DNA of 64,000 nt from assembly GCF_021991835.1 (NCBI RefSeq), contig NZ_JAHDAU010000009.1:1-64000 (forward strand), given 5' to 3'. Below, one piece after another: positions 1-7,831 of the stretch (positions are counted from its first letter, which is position 1; each line of letters starts with the position of its first letter). A model generated the notes under the pieces. That model saw only the letters and a program-made list of their open reading frames with translations. It was not told the origin of the DNA and did no database searches. This DNA is from Polaribacter sargassicola (GTDB lineage: Bacteria; Bacteroidota; Bacteroidia; Flavobacteriales; Flavobacteriaceae). Both the position numbers and the translations under genes were made by a program.

Positions 1-418
1 TTTATTTTTATTTTTTCAACCTAAAAAAGAAAACTAATACCCCTTTTTTAAAGCGGACGGCAAAGATACAAACTTTATACCCCTAAAACCTAATTAATTT
101 TTACTTCTTTCTAAAATCAAACAAACTATCAATGAACGATACTAACCTACTCGTATTTCCGTTAGCGGGTGCAAATATACACCTCTTTTTAATAATCACA
201 ACACCTTTTTCAACTTTTTTATCCCAAAATGAAATACAAATCCGCAAGGTACTGGAATTGAAATATTTATAGATTAAAATTTTTTATTTACTATTTACCC
301 AAAAAAACATAAAGAGAACAAATAAAGCTTTAGCAGCTCTTTTATCCCTTTTAGATTAAATCATCTATACTTTAAAAATCTTTAATTAGAGTATACAAGT
401 CTTACTAAAAAACAAAAC
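1..418. other. AT-rich intergenic leader at the left edge
   Basis: I see no convincing coding region here. On the minus strand two close matches to the Bacteroidota -7 element occur: TATATTTG (complement of 172-179) and TATCTTTG (complement of 61-68). The first has a TTG (complement of 199-201) 19 bases upstream, the usual -33/-7 spacing. Both would drive transcription leftward, out of the window, so a gene starting just left of position 1 is likely. The remainder is low-complexity A/T sequence downstream of the racemase gene. Confidence 0.5.
172..201 (-). promoter_or_regulatory. Predicted flavobacterial promoter firing off the left edge
   Basis: Read on the minus strand the sequence is TTG, 19 bases, TATATTTG, then CACC. 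This matches the Bacteroidota consensus TTG-N(17-23)-TAnnTTTG. The target gene is outside the window. Confidence 0.5.
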
Positions 419-1255
419 TCATTTATTCAAAATATAGTCTACTGCAGCTTCTGAATGTATTTTAGTAGTATTAAAAATAGGAATCTTTAAATCTTCATCA
501 AAAATCATTAATGGAAATTCTGTACAACCTAAAACCACACCTTCTGCTCCTTTTTCTACCAAATCTTGAATAACATTTAAAACGTACGTTTTAGAAACTG
601 GCTTTATAACCCCATAAGTAAGTTCTTCTTCTATAATTCGCTGTAATTCTATAAGTACTTCCTTTTCTTCTGGCACAAAAACTTCAACACCATTATCTTC
701 AATTCTTTTGGTTATAAAATTAGCTTCCATGGTGTAAATGGTTCCTAAAAAAGCGACACTTTTAACCCCTTTATTTTTTATGGATTTTGCAGTAGCATCT
801 CCTATATGGATGATCGGAAAATCTAATTGGTTTTGCACAACATCAAAAACCTTATGCGGCGTATTAGCACAAAACATAACAGAAGTTGCTCCTCCGTTAT
901 GCAAACCAATTGCTGCTTCTTTTAACAATGCAGCAATTACATTCCATTCGTCTATTTTTTGTAAACGATGTACTTCTGCCTGATTAATTGTATACACCAA
1001 TAAAGGCGGATTTGTATTATTACCATAATAATCGTTGATAGATTGATTAATAGCAGCATAATATTCTATAGTAGAATGCCAAGAAGTTCCGCCAATCAAT
1101 CCTAATGTATTCATTTTTTGATGTGGTAATTTATTTTGTTCCATTTCTCTTTTGGTACTAATTATTGTTTTTGTTTTATCTACCACTTTGTTACAAGAAA
1201 TCAAGATAAAAAATAACATAGCGTAACTTATCTTTTTTAAAAATGCTTTTTTCAT
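419..1255 (-). CDS. Aspartate/glutamate racemase family protein with a lipoprotein signal
   Basis: The 278-residue protein contains the Asp/Glu racemase signature LGLIGGTSWHST at about residue 51. It has the two expected catalytic-type cysteines, C129 in FCANTPH and C244 in LGCTEFP, so it is probably a cofactor-independent amino-acid racemase of the YgeA/aspartate racemase type. Unusually, the first 21 residues form a signal peptide ending in a lipobox-like LISC (C21), which predicts a membrane-anchored periplasmic enzyme. A cytosolic form could start at M48, immediately before the racemase domain, but the hydrophobic segment is a good match to neighbouring lipoprotein signals, so I keep the long start. 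It is the last gene of a minus-strand unit with the sulfatase (53-base gap) and the alpha/beta hydrolase. Substrate stereospecificity is not known. Confidence 0.8.
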   Translation of the reverse strand: MKKAFLKKISYAMLFFILISCNKVVDKTKTIISTKREMEQNKLPHQKMNTLGLIGGTSWHSTIEYYAAINQSINDYYGNNTNPPLLVYTINQAEVHRLQKIDEWNVIAALLKEAAIGLHNGGATSVMFCANTPHKVFDVVQNQLDFPIIHIGDATAKSIKNKGVKSVAFLGTIYTMEANFITKRIEDNGVEVFVPEEKEVLIELQRIIEEELTYGVIKPVSKTYVLNVIQDLVEKGAEGVVLGCTEFPLMIFDEDLKIPIFNTTKIHSEAAVDYILNK

Positions 1256-1308
1256 AAACTTGTTTTTTTATAATCTGGATAAAAAACAGTATTCTTTCTT
1301 AGGTTTGA

Positions 1309-2877
1309 TTATAATACACTTTTAGGCAATGCTCCTTTCCATCCTTTAGATAATTGAACTGACAAACTTTTTATTACTTCTACTTTATCAGAATGCCCTG
1401 CAATATTTTCGGTTTCGTTTGGATCTATATAATGATCATACAATTCTGTAGCTGCAAAATCTCCTTTTTCTTTTTTAACATTATCCCAATGATACCATTC
1501 TATATAATGATATTGTTTTGTTTGCATTGAGTACCCCATATATTCTTGTCCGTCTTTAGATATTCTTGGTCTTCGTCTAAACTGTGTAAAAACAGCATCT
1601 TTCCATTCTAAATCTGGATTTTCGAAAACTGGAGTTAAACTTGTTCCTTGAAAATAATCTGCTTTATCCACACCTGTTAAATCACACAATGTTGGAAACA
1701 TATCTACCAATTCTGAAAGTGCCTCTATTTTTTTTCCTTTTGTTTGATTTGCTCCTTTAATTATTAACGGAACATGAGTATCAATATAAAAATTAGTCAT
1801 TTTTCCCCAACCATTGTGGTCTCCTAACTTCCAACCATGATCTCCCCAAAGTACAATTACTGTATTTTCATACAAACCACGCTCTTTTAAACCAACTACT
1901 AATTTACCCACACAAGCATCAACAAAACTAACACTTGCATAATATCCTCTTTTTAAAGAATCCGTATAAGATTCTGGCAAAGGCTCGTCTTCTGGACGAC
2001 CAATTTTATGTGGATTTGTATAAGCTCTTAATTCGTAATTTGCATTTGCAGACATTGCAGGCGCATTTTTTGGCAACTTAGGGTTTGCCGCTGGCGATAC
2101 AGAACCAACAGGATATAAATCCCAATATTTTTTAGGCGCTACAAAAGGTAAATGCGGTCTATACAAACCAAGCCCCATAAAAAAAGGTTCTTTTTTATCC
2201 TTAATTCTATCAATGGTTTCTAGTGCTAATTTAGTTTGCATGGCATCATAAAACAAAGAATCTGGCACATCTGCATCTTCAATAGCAGGTCCTCTATTCC
2301 ATCCATCACCATAAACAACTTTACCCTTTCTTTTTTCTAGAAGAATTTCTCTTTTTTCTTTTTGATCTTTTAAAGAAGCAGGCTTATAATAATAAGTCTC
2401 TGCATCTCTCTTTGCATATTCTTCTGTATTATATGGGTAAGGTTTTAAATCAGGTTCATCCCAAGAAATAGAATCTGGCATGTAATTATGAAAAATTTTA
2501 CCAATATTTACAGTATAATATCCTGCTTTGTTAAAATATTGTGGCATAGTAACCGCATCAGGATTTATCTCTCTAAACTTATCACCTAAATGCCAAACTT
2601 TTGTTGAATCTGGCCTGTAACCAAGTAAGGCACTCGCCCTAGATGGTGCACAAACTGCAGCTTGAGAATGCGTATTTAGCATTACCATTGATGTTTCTGC
2701 TAAAGCATCTATGTTTGGTGTTTTAATTTCTTTGTTACCATAAACACCTAAATCTGTTCTTAAATCATCTATTGATAAAAAAATGATATTTGGTTTTTGT
2801 TGTGATTCTTTTTTATCTTGTTGACTACAAGATATTATTAAAAGAAATAAGGATAGTAATCCTATTAAAATTCTCAT
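1309..2877 (-). CDS. Lipoprotein sulfatase, iduronate-2-sulfatase-like (S1 family)
   Basis: This 522-residue type I sulfatase hydrolyses sulfate esters, probably on carbohydrate. A signal peptide ends in LIISC (C17), giving a lipoprotein. The metal site DD appears at residues 37-38 (SIDDLR). The formylglycine motif is C76-A-P-S-R, so C76 must be oxidised by a maturase, which is not in this window. GDHGWKLGDHNGWGK in the middle of the chain is the second metal and substrate block typical of the iduronate-sulfatase-like branch. It lies 43 bases downstream of the alpha/beta hydrolase gene and probably shares its promoter. It is more than 35 kb from the sulfatases of the main locus and differs from them in sequence, so it probably serves another substrate. 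The subfamily call is from overall resemblance only. Confidence 0.88.
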   Translation of the reverse strand: MRILIGLLSLFLLIISCSQQDKKESQQKPNIIFLSIDDLRTDLGVYGNKEIKTPNIDALAETSMVMLNTHSQAAVCAPSRASALLGYRPDSTKVWHLGDKFREINPDAVTMPQYFNKAGYYTVNIGKIFHNYMPDSISWDEPDLKPYPYNTEEYAKRDAETYYYKPASLKDQKEKREILLEKRKGKVVYGDGWNRGPAIEDADVPDSLFYDAMQTKLALETIDRIKDKKEPFFMGLGLYRPHLPFVAPKKYWDLYPVGSVSPAANPKLPKNAPAMSANANYELRAYTNPHKIGRPEDEPLPESYTDSLKRGYYASVSFVDACVGKLVVGLKERGLYENTVIVLWGDHGWKLGDHNGWGKMTNFYIDTHVPLIIKGANQTKGKKIEALSELVDMFPTLCDLTGVDKADYFQGTSLTPVFENPDLEWKDAVFTQFRRRPRISKDGQEYMGYSMQTKQYHYIEWYHWDNVKKEKGDFAATELYDHYIDPNETENIAGHSDKVEVIKSLSVQLSKGWKGALPKSVL

Positions 2878-2920
2878 GTTCGTTTTTATTTAATTCTTTT
2901 TAATATTATAAACTTCCACT

Positions 2921-3811
2921 TTAATTGCCTTTTCCTAACAACTCTATCCATTGTGTTTTGTAACCTATATTTCTAACACCATCAGAATGTCCTTTTCTAC
3001 CTTCTGGAACTTTTAAATTAAAAGGATAAATATGATCTTCTGAAATCTCCATAGCTTCATAAGTTTCTTTAATTGTTTTTGCTCTAGGTTCTGTAACGTG
3101 ATAAGTACCATACCATAAATTAGCAGGCGTTATACTTTTATTAAAATACCAATTTGCTATTTGTCCTTTCTTTGCATAATCCCAACCGCCAGAAAAATCA
3201 ACAACCCTAGCAACTAAATGTTTTTTTGCAATAAATGCCGCCATTCCTCCTCCTTGCGATTGACCAGAAACAGCAATTTCACTCCATTTAGGCTTGCCAT
3301 CCTCTAAATAAGCGTCCCAGTTACCCGCTTTATCATTTTCCGATAGATAAACTAACAGTTTTGTTAATCGATTTACAATTGCATCTTGAGATTGATCTGC
3401 AATCAAAGAGAAGTTGTTATCTCCAAAAATACGTTTTGTTCTAAATTCTGATGTACACTTAACGTTGTTTACCAAATTTACACCACGACAAATTTGCGCA
3501 ACTGCAGGTCTGTTGATATAAGAAATATTAATAACATGATAACCTTGCTCTACCGCAGTTGCAAATAATTTTTTGGGTCCTTTTAAAGCGATTCCTCCTG
3601 TACCTGGCATAAAAAAAAATAATTTGCCTTGTTTTACTGATGGATTGTAAACCACTAAATGCGGAGTATCTGCATCTGTTATTTTGTCATCTGTATCCGA
3701 AGGTTTTATTTTTAATACTTTATACTCTTTAGGAAAAGAAAAAGAAGATTGCGCAAATAAGGTGTTAAAAATGCAAGAAATTAAAAAAAATAAAGACAAA
3801 AAAAATTTCAT
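2921..3811 (-). CDS. Secreted alpha/beta hydrolase, unknown substrate
   Basis: The 296-residue protein starts with a signal peptide ending near LFAQ (about residue 21). A strand-rich segment KLFFFMPGTGG (about 63-73) looks like the oxyanion-hole region, and SGQSQGGG is a clear nucleophile elbow with the serine in G-Q-S-Q-G. A C-terminal KGHSDG is a reasonable position for the catalytic histidine. I do not recognise a characterised family; it could be a deacylase or esterase. It is the first gene of a minus-strand unit with the sulfatase and the racemase homologue, and two promoter-like sites lie just upstream (3870-3899 and 3938-3971). The pairing with a sulfatase suggests action on a decorated glycan, which is inference. 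Confidence 0.7.
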   Translation of the reverse strand: MKFFLSLFFLISCIFNTLFAQSSFSFPKEYKVLKIKPSDTDDKITDADTPHLVVYNPSVKQGKLFFFMPGTGGIALKGPKKLFATAVEQGYHVINISYINRPAVAQICRGVNLVNNVKCTSEFRTKRIFGDNNFSLIADQSQDAIVNRLTKLLVYLSENDKAGNWDAYLEDGKPKWSEIAVSGQSQGGGMAAFIAKKHLVARVVDFSGGWDYAKKGQIANWYFNKSITPANLWYGTYHVTEPRAKTIKETYEAMEISEDHIYPFNLKVPEGRKGHSDGVRNIGYKTQWIELLGKGN

Positions 3812-3869
3812 TTGGTATTGATTTTAAATTATAATTAGTATTATTTATGTAATTAATAAATTTTTGCAA

Positions 3870-3899
3870 CAAACCTACTTAATACATTTTATTTAACAA
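3870..3899 (-). promoter_or_regulatory. Predicted promoter of the hydrolase-sulfatase-racemase unit
   Basis: On the minus strand TTG (complement of 3897-3899) is followed after 19 bases by TAGGTTTG (complement of 3870-3877), an exact TAnnTTTG. It lies about 60 bases before the hydrolase start codon. A second minus-strand TATATTTG (complement of 3938-3945), with a TTG 23 bases further upstream (3969-3971), could be a tandem promoter. Confidence 0.55.
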
Positions 3900-4052
3900 A
3901 AACCTTAATTAACTATTCTTTTTTTAAGCTTTTAAAGCAAATATAAATAAATATTACACTTTCTATAACAAATCATTAACTAAATCACATCACAACTTAA
4001 TAGTATTTTGAAATTTATGTTTAACTTTTTTTAATATTAATTAAACATTTGT

Positions 4053-4060
4053 TATATTTG
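4053..4060 (+). promoter_or_regulatory. Predicted -7 element upstream of the pseudogene and small-protein pair
   Basis: TATATTTG matches the Bacteroidota -7 consensus exactly and lies about 114 bases before the ATG of the decayed gene at 4174. No clear -33 TTG is seen. It may still drive the two small genes at 4463 and 4768. Confidence 0.4.
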
Positions 4061-4173
4061 ATTAAATTATAATACGTTTAATTCTAATACACAAGCATTT
4101 AAAATTGATAAGATTAGATTTGAGTTAAGTAATCTATCATAGAATAAATTAAATCTATCTACCGATTAATTAA

Positions 4174-4442
4174 ATGGCACAACAATTGACGGAATACTTA
4201 GAAGGATTTTAGGAAAACAGAAGTCCTTTTGAATCAATTAAATTGTGATTCGAGTTAAAAGAACAAGATATTCTTAATTTAATTAGAAAAAAACTAAAAT
4301 CTTTAAATTAGAATAAAAAAGAGTTCGGAGCAGAAATACAAAACATTTAAAGTTTAAAACCGTTACCAAAAGTAAATTTAAATGTTTTAAACAAAAAGCA
4401 ATACCTAATAATACTATTGCTAAAATGAAACTAGTATATTAA
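4174..4442 (+). pseudogene. Decayed TIGR03643/DUF2805-family gene
   Basis: From the ATG at 4174, frame 1 reads MAQQLTEYLEGF, stop (4210-4212), ENRSPFESIKL, stop (4246-4248), then FELKEQDILNLIRKKLKS. This matches the family pattern W-E-D-R-T-P-F-E-A-I-x-x-Q-F-G-L-S-E-x-x-V-x-x-x-M-R-K-x-L-K, with the first stop where the conserved Trp should be. After about 4302 the match continues one frame over: KRVRSRNTKHLKFK, then KSKFKCFKQKAIPNNTIAKMK, ending at a stop at 4440-4442. That tail fits the family's RKRVxGRxTKH end. At least two in-frame stops, a third stop near 4309-4316 and a frameshift make it non-functional. The family's role is unknown. The comparison is from memory of the family, not a search. 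Confidence 0.7.
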
Positions 4443-4462
4443 CCAATATAAATAATAAGAAA

Positions 4463-4687
4463 ATGGATTTAATTAACAAGGCAAAAGAATTTGAAACAAG
4501 AAAAATGAAGTTTCCAACAACTAGTGATAGAATTATGGCAGCTAGAGAAGCAAAGTCTTTAATATTAAGTTTAAACGAGATTTACAAAAAAAATAAAGAT
4601 TCTCAAATCATGGATATCATGAAACGTTTAACTGTAATTAAACAAAAAATAGAGAAACGTTTAAAAGGAAAACCATTAACTGCATAA
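4463..4687 (+). CDS. Small conserved protein, first of a tandem paralogous pair
   Basis: The 74-residue protein is lysine-rich, has no signal peptide or membrane segment, and looks entirely helical. It shares most positions with the product of the next gene, including TTSDRI, SREV/AREA-K, LILxLN, MKRLTxxKQKIEKRLKG. I recognise no characterised domain; it is presumably a cytosolic Bacteroidota-specific small protein. The basic C-terminus (KQKIEKRLKGKP) could suit nucleic-acid or ribosome association, but this is only a suggestion. The ATG is preceded by AT-rich sequence without a Shine-Dalgarno site, normal for this phylum. Confidence 0.65.
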   Translation: MDLINKAKEFETRKMKFPTTSDRIMAAREAKSLILSLNEIYKKNKDSQIMDIMKRLTVIKQKIEKRLKGKPLTA

Positions 4688-4767
4688 TAAAGAAAAGTTT
4701 TTACTTGTTTTTCTAACTTTTATAATTATATTCACAAAATTATAGAATAAAAATAGAAGAATTAAGA

Positions 4768-4983
4768 ATGGATTTATTAGAAAGAGCTGTAGAGTTTGAA
4801 AATAGAAAATTTTCATTTAAAACTACAAGCGATAGAATTTTAGCATCTAGAGAAGTAAAAGCTTTAATATTAGAGCTTAACCAAGTATACAAACAAGATA
4901 AAGATCCAGAAATAATGGATCAAATGAAACGCTTAACAGCTGTAAAACAAAAAATAGAAAAAAGATTAAAAGGAAGGCCTTAA
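4768..4983 (+). CDS. Small conserved protein, second of a tandem paralogous pair
   Basis: The 71-residue product is a close paralogue of the preceding gene: MDLLERAVEFENRKFSFKTT against MDLINKAKEFETRKMKFPTT, and nearly identical C-terminal halves around MKRLTAVKQKIEKRLKG. The 80-base gap, same orientation and similarity point to a local tandem duplication. The copy lacks the last few residues of its partner. A hairpin followed by T residues at 5109-5145 probably ends the transcript. Function unknown. Confidence 0.65.
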   Translation: MDLLERAVEFENRKFSFKTTSDRILASREVKALILELNQVYKQDKDPEIMDQMKRLTAVKQKIEKRLKGRP

Positions 4984-5108
4984 TGTTTTAAAATTTATTT
5001 TCTCTTTTTTAAGTGTTATAAAATTAGAAAATAAACTTTAAATTTTAACGCTAATTAAGTTTCTTAAAACACTTTTTAATCTTTTTTTATTGACAAAAAA
5101 GAATTTTC

Positions 5109-5145
5109 AAAATACTTACTATTAAAAATTGTAAGTATTTTTTTT
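5109..5145 (+). terminator. Intrinsic terminator after the small-protein pair
   Basis: AAAATACTTAC (5109-5119) pairs with GTAAGTATTTT (5131-5141) around an 11-base loop, followed by more T residues. Confidence 0.65.
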
Positions 5146-5235
5146 ATATCTAACTGATAAAAAAGAGATTACATTTTTTAAAATTTTATCATCAATAATT
5201 ATTACAGAAATTATTTAAAAAAAGTGAATTTTATC

Positions 5236-5266
5236 TTGCCGTATTTAGATATTTGTATTTAATTTG
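5236..5266 (+). promoter_or_regulatory. Predicted promoter of tRNA-Thr
   Basis: TTG at 5236-5238, 21 bases, then TAATTTG at 5260-5266, close to the Bacteroidota -33/-7 consensus and about 18 bases before the tRNA 5' end. Confidence 0.45.
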
Positions 5267-5283
5267 CGCTCGGAAATTTAAAA

Positions 5284-5357
5284 GCCGATGTAGCTCAGCT
5301 GGCTAGAGCAGCTGATTTGTAATCAGCAGGTCGTGGGTTCGAGTCCCTCCATCGGCT
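5284..5357 (+). tRNA. tRNA-Thr (anticodon TGT)
   Basis: The acceptor stem GCCGATG (5284-5290) pairs with CATCGGC (5350-5356), with discriminator T at 5357. The anticodon arm is GCTGA (5311-5315), loop TTTGTAA, TCAGC (5323-5327), placing anticodon TGT at 5318-5320, which reads ACA and related Thr codons. The T arm has the standard GGTTCGAGTCC-type sequence. The length is 74 bases and CCA is not encoded. A strong terminator follows at 5371-5403, so it is transcribed alone. Confidence 0.95.
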
Positions 5358-5370
5358 CTTTTTAAAAAAA

Positions 5371-5403
5371 GTCTCAAAAAAATATTTTTGAGACTTTTTT
5401 TTT
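5371..5403 (+). terminator. Intrinsic terminator of tRNA-Thr
   Basis: GTCTCAAAAA (5371-5380) and TTTTTGAGAC (5385-5394) form a perfect 10-bp stem with a 4-base loop, followed by nine T residues. Confidence 0.85.
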
Positions 5404-5552
5404 AAATTAAAAACTATTTAACTTAAAAATGAATTCAACTTTCATTTTTGATAACTCTAATGGTAATAAAACATTTATTAAAATAAAAAAACTTAAATAA
5501 GTTTAAAAATCTTTATTATTTTAGTAGATAAATTACCCTAATTATAATTATT

Positions 5553-6158
5553 ATGCTAATTATTGGAATTGCTGGAGGTACAGGATGTGGTAAAACCACT
5601 GTTGTAAATAAAATAATTAAAGAACTACCTACAGATGAAGTTTGTGTAATATCACAAGATTCTTATTATAATAAAACTGAAAATTTATCATACGAAGAAA
5701 GATCTAAAATTAACTTTGACCATCCTAGAGCTATAGATTTTGATTTAATAGTTAAACACTTAAAAAAATTAAAATCAGGAAAAACAATAGAACAACCTGT
5801 GTACTCTTTTGTAACCCATAACAGAACCACAGATACTATTAAAACACATCCTAGAAAAGTTGTTATTGTAGAAGGCATTTTAATTTTAAACAATAAAGAA
5901 TTAAGAAATTTATTTGATATTAAAATATTTGTACATGCAGATACAGATGAACGCCTAATAAGAAGAATAAGAAGAGATATTACAGAAAGAGGTAGAGATA
6001 TAGATGAAGTTTTAAGCAGGTACCAAACAACATTAAAACCTATGCATCAACAATTTATAGAGCCAACTAAAAATTATGCAGACATTATTATACCTAATAA
6101 CAAACACAATACAGTTGCAATTGACGTTGTAAAAACTGTTATAAATGATCGTTTATAA
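5553..6158 (+). CDS. udk: Uridine kinase
   Basis: This 201-residue cytosolic kinase phosphorylates uridine and cytidine to UMP and CMP in pyrimidine salvage. The P-loop GGTGCGKT is at residues 8-15, followed by the family blocks SQDSYYN and FDHPRAIDFD. VEGILILNN and a lid RRIRRDITERGRD are also typical of uridine kinases. The length is normal. It is the first gene of a plus-strand operon whose members overlap or abut: its TAA shares one base with the ATG of the DivIC/FtsB-like gene. No clear -33/-7 promoter is visible in the 150 bases between the tRNA terminator and the start. Confidence 0.95.
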   Translation: MLIIGIAGGTGCGKTTVVNKIIKELPTDEVCVISQDSYYNKTENLSYEERSKINFDHPRAIDFDLIVKHLKKLKSGKTIEQPVYSFVTHNRTTDTIKTHPRKVVIVEGILILNNKELRNLFDIKIFVHADTDERLIRRIRRDITERGRDIDEVLSRYQTTLKPMHQQFIEPTKNYADIIIPNNKHNTVAIDVVKTVINDRL

Positions 6159-6478
6159 TGAACTTTCTTTCTAATTTAAAAAAGAACCCCTATTTTAAAA
6201 TATTTACAAATATTTATATTTTAATCTTAGTTCCTTTTGTTATTTGGATGCTTTTCTTTGATGATAATTCTTATTTAGTCCATAGAAAATTTGATCAAGA
6301 AATTAAAGATTTAGAAAATACAGTTTCTTTTTACGAAAAAAGATTGGCTGAAGACAAAAAAACAATAAAAGACCTGCAAGATTCTCTTTTATTAGAAAAA
6401 TTTGCCAGAGAAAAATATCTTTTAAAAAAAGAAAACGAAGATATTTATATTATAGAATTTGATACTTTAAAAAACTAA
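6158..6478 (+). CDS. DivIC/FtsB-like septum formation initiator
   Basis: The 106-residue protein has a short basic cytoplasmic N-terminus, one membrane segment at about residues 17-33 (IYILILVPFVIWMLFF), and a periplasmic coiled coil at about 42-80. A conserved AREKYLLKKENEDIYIIEF end follows. This is the layout of FtsB/DivIC proteins, which link FtsL and FtsQ/DivIB in the divisome. It overlaps udk by one base and is directly followed by the ATG of the small mutase-like gene, so translation is probably coupled. Confidence 0.85.
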   Translation: MNFLSNLKKNPYFKIFTNIYILILVPFVIWMLFFDDNSYLVHRKFDQEIKDLENTVSFYEKRLAEDKKTIKDLQDSLLLEKFAREKYLLKKENEDIYIIEFDTLKN

Positions 6479-7831
6479 ATGAGTACGTCTCTATTTGATG
6501 AATTTAAAAAAACTTCACCTTCTGCTTGGAAACAAAAAATTCAGGTAGATTTAAACGGTGCAGATTACAATAATACACTTCTTTGGAAAAGTCCAGAAGG
6601 TATTGTTGTAAAACCTTTTTACACATCAGAAGATAGAACAAATCAAAAAATAAAAACCCCAGAACAAGGTTTTAACACCTGCCAATCTATCTTTGTTGGT
6701 GATGAAAAAATAGCTAATTTATTAGCTATAGAAGCTTTAAAAAACGGTGTAAATTCAATACAATTTATAGCTAACAACACTTTTGATTATAAGAAACTTT
6801 TAATTAATATAAACATTAAAGAAGTTTACTTTTATTTTCAATTTAAATTTATAGATAGTCATTTTCAGGTTCAGTTATCAAAATTTATAAATTCAGAAAA
6901 AACATATTTTCAAACTGATATTATTGGCAATTTAGCTGAAACAGGTAATTGGTATAGTAATCTACAATCAGATTTTAATGCGCTAAATAACATTCAAAAA
7001 AGCACAACAAATTGTATTTCTGTTTCTGGTGATTTATATCAAAACAGTGGGGCAACAATTACACAGCAACTTGCTTACTCTTTAGCACATGCTAATGAAT
7101 ATTTAAATAAATTTGGTGCTGATGTTGCCAAAAAAATACACTTTTCTTTTTCTGTAGGTAATAATTATTTTTTTGAAATTGCAAAATTAAGAGCTTTTAG
7201 AACCTTATGGGCTACACTTATTACAGAATACTCCGTAGATAATTTAGAAGCACATCTTTTTGTAAAACCTAGTTTAAGAAATAAGACTTTATACAATAGC
7301 AATCTAAACATTGTAAAAACAACTTCGGAATGTATGAGTGCCATTCTTGGAGGAGCCAATACAATTTGTAATATTTCTTATGATACTATTTATAAAAAAT
7401 CTAATAAATTTGGAGAACGCATTGCCAGGAATCAACTACTAATTTTACAACAAGAGAGTCTACTAAACAAAGCACAAGACTTTGCAGACGGCTCTTATTA
7501 TATAGAATCTATAACCCAACAATTAGCTGAAAATGCCCTATTGGTTTTTAAGCAAATAGAAAAAAATGGAGGCTTTTTACATCAACTAAAAACAGGTAAT
7601 ATATATAGAAAAATTAAAGAAAATGCTATTAAAGAAGAAACAAGTTATTTAGAAGAAAACCCTGATTTATTGCTACATAAAGACGAATTGATGCAAGAAA
7701 AATTAGAGTTATACCCGTTTCTTAAACAACGAAATATAAAAACTTTAATACAGCCAATACATCTAAACAGAACTTCAGAATCACTTGAAAAAGAATATTT
7801 AAATTCTGAAACTAATTTAAATTCTTTTTAA
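6479..7831 (+). CDS. Methylmalonyl-CoA mutase small-subunit-like protein without B12 domain
   Basis: The 450-residue protein resembles the N-terminal, TIM-barrel part of the methylmalonyl-CoA mutase small (non-catalytic) subunit. Visible blocks are LFDEFKKTSPSAWKQKI at the start, GATITQQLAYSLAHANEYL, EIAKLRAFRTLWA and TSECMSAILGGANT near the middle. Actinobacterial small subunits exceed 600 residues and end in a degenerate cobalamin domain; this one stops before it. The start codon follows the previous stop directly, and the next gene begins right after its TAA. If paired with the product of 8157-9641 it would form a heterodimer with no cobalamin domain at all. Its activity is therefore doubtful; a scaffolding role is possible. 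Confidence 0.75.
   Translation: MSTSLFDEFKKTSPSAWKQKIQVDLNGADYNNTLLWKSPEGIVVKPFYTSEDRTNQKIKTPEQGFNTCQSIFVGDEKIANLLAIEALKNGVNSIQFIANNTFDYKKLLININIKEVYFYFQFKFIDSHFQVQLSKFINSEKTYFQTDIIGNLAETGNWYSNLQSDFNALNNIQKSTTNCISVSGDLYQNSGATITQQLAYSLAHANEYLNKFGADVAKKIHFSFSVGNNYFFEIAKLRAFRTLWATLITEYSVDNLEAHLFVKPSLRNKTLYNSNLNIVKTTSECMSAILGGANTICNISYDTIYKKSNKFGERIARNQLLILQQESLLNKAQDFADGSYYIESITQQLAENALLVFKQIEKNGGFLHQLKTGNIYRKIKENAIKEETSYLEENPDLLLHKDELMQEKLELYPFLKQRNIKTLIQPIHLNRTSESLEKEYLNSETNLNSF

Noticed and set aside
4174..4442. Stop codons read as Trp (alternative code or recoding) in the TIGR03643-like gene
   Set aside because: Other genes use TAA, TAG and TGA normally as stops, and this copy also needs a frameshift, so decay explains it better.
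4463..4983. Toxin-antitoxin pair formed by the two small genes
   Set aside because: The two products are paralogues of each other with almost the same sequence, unlike a toxin and its antitoxin.
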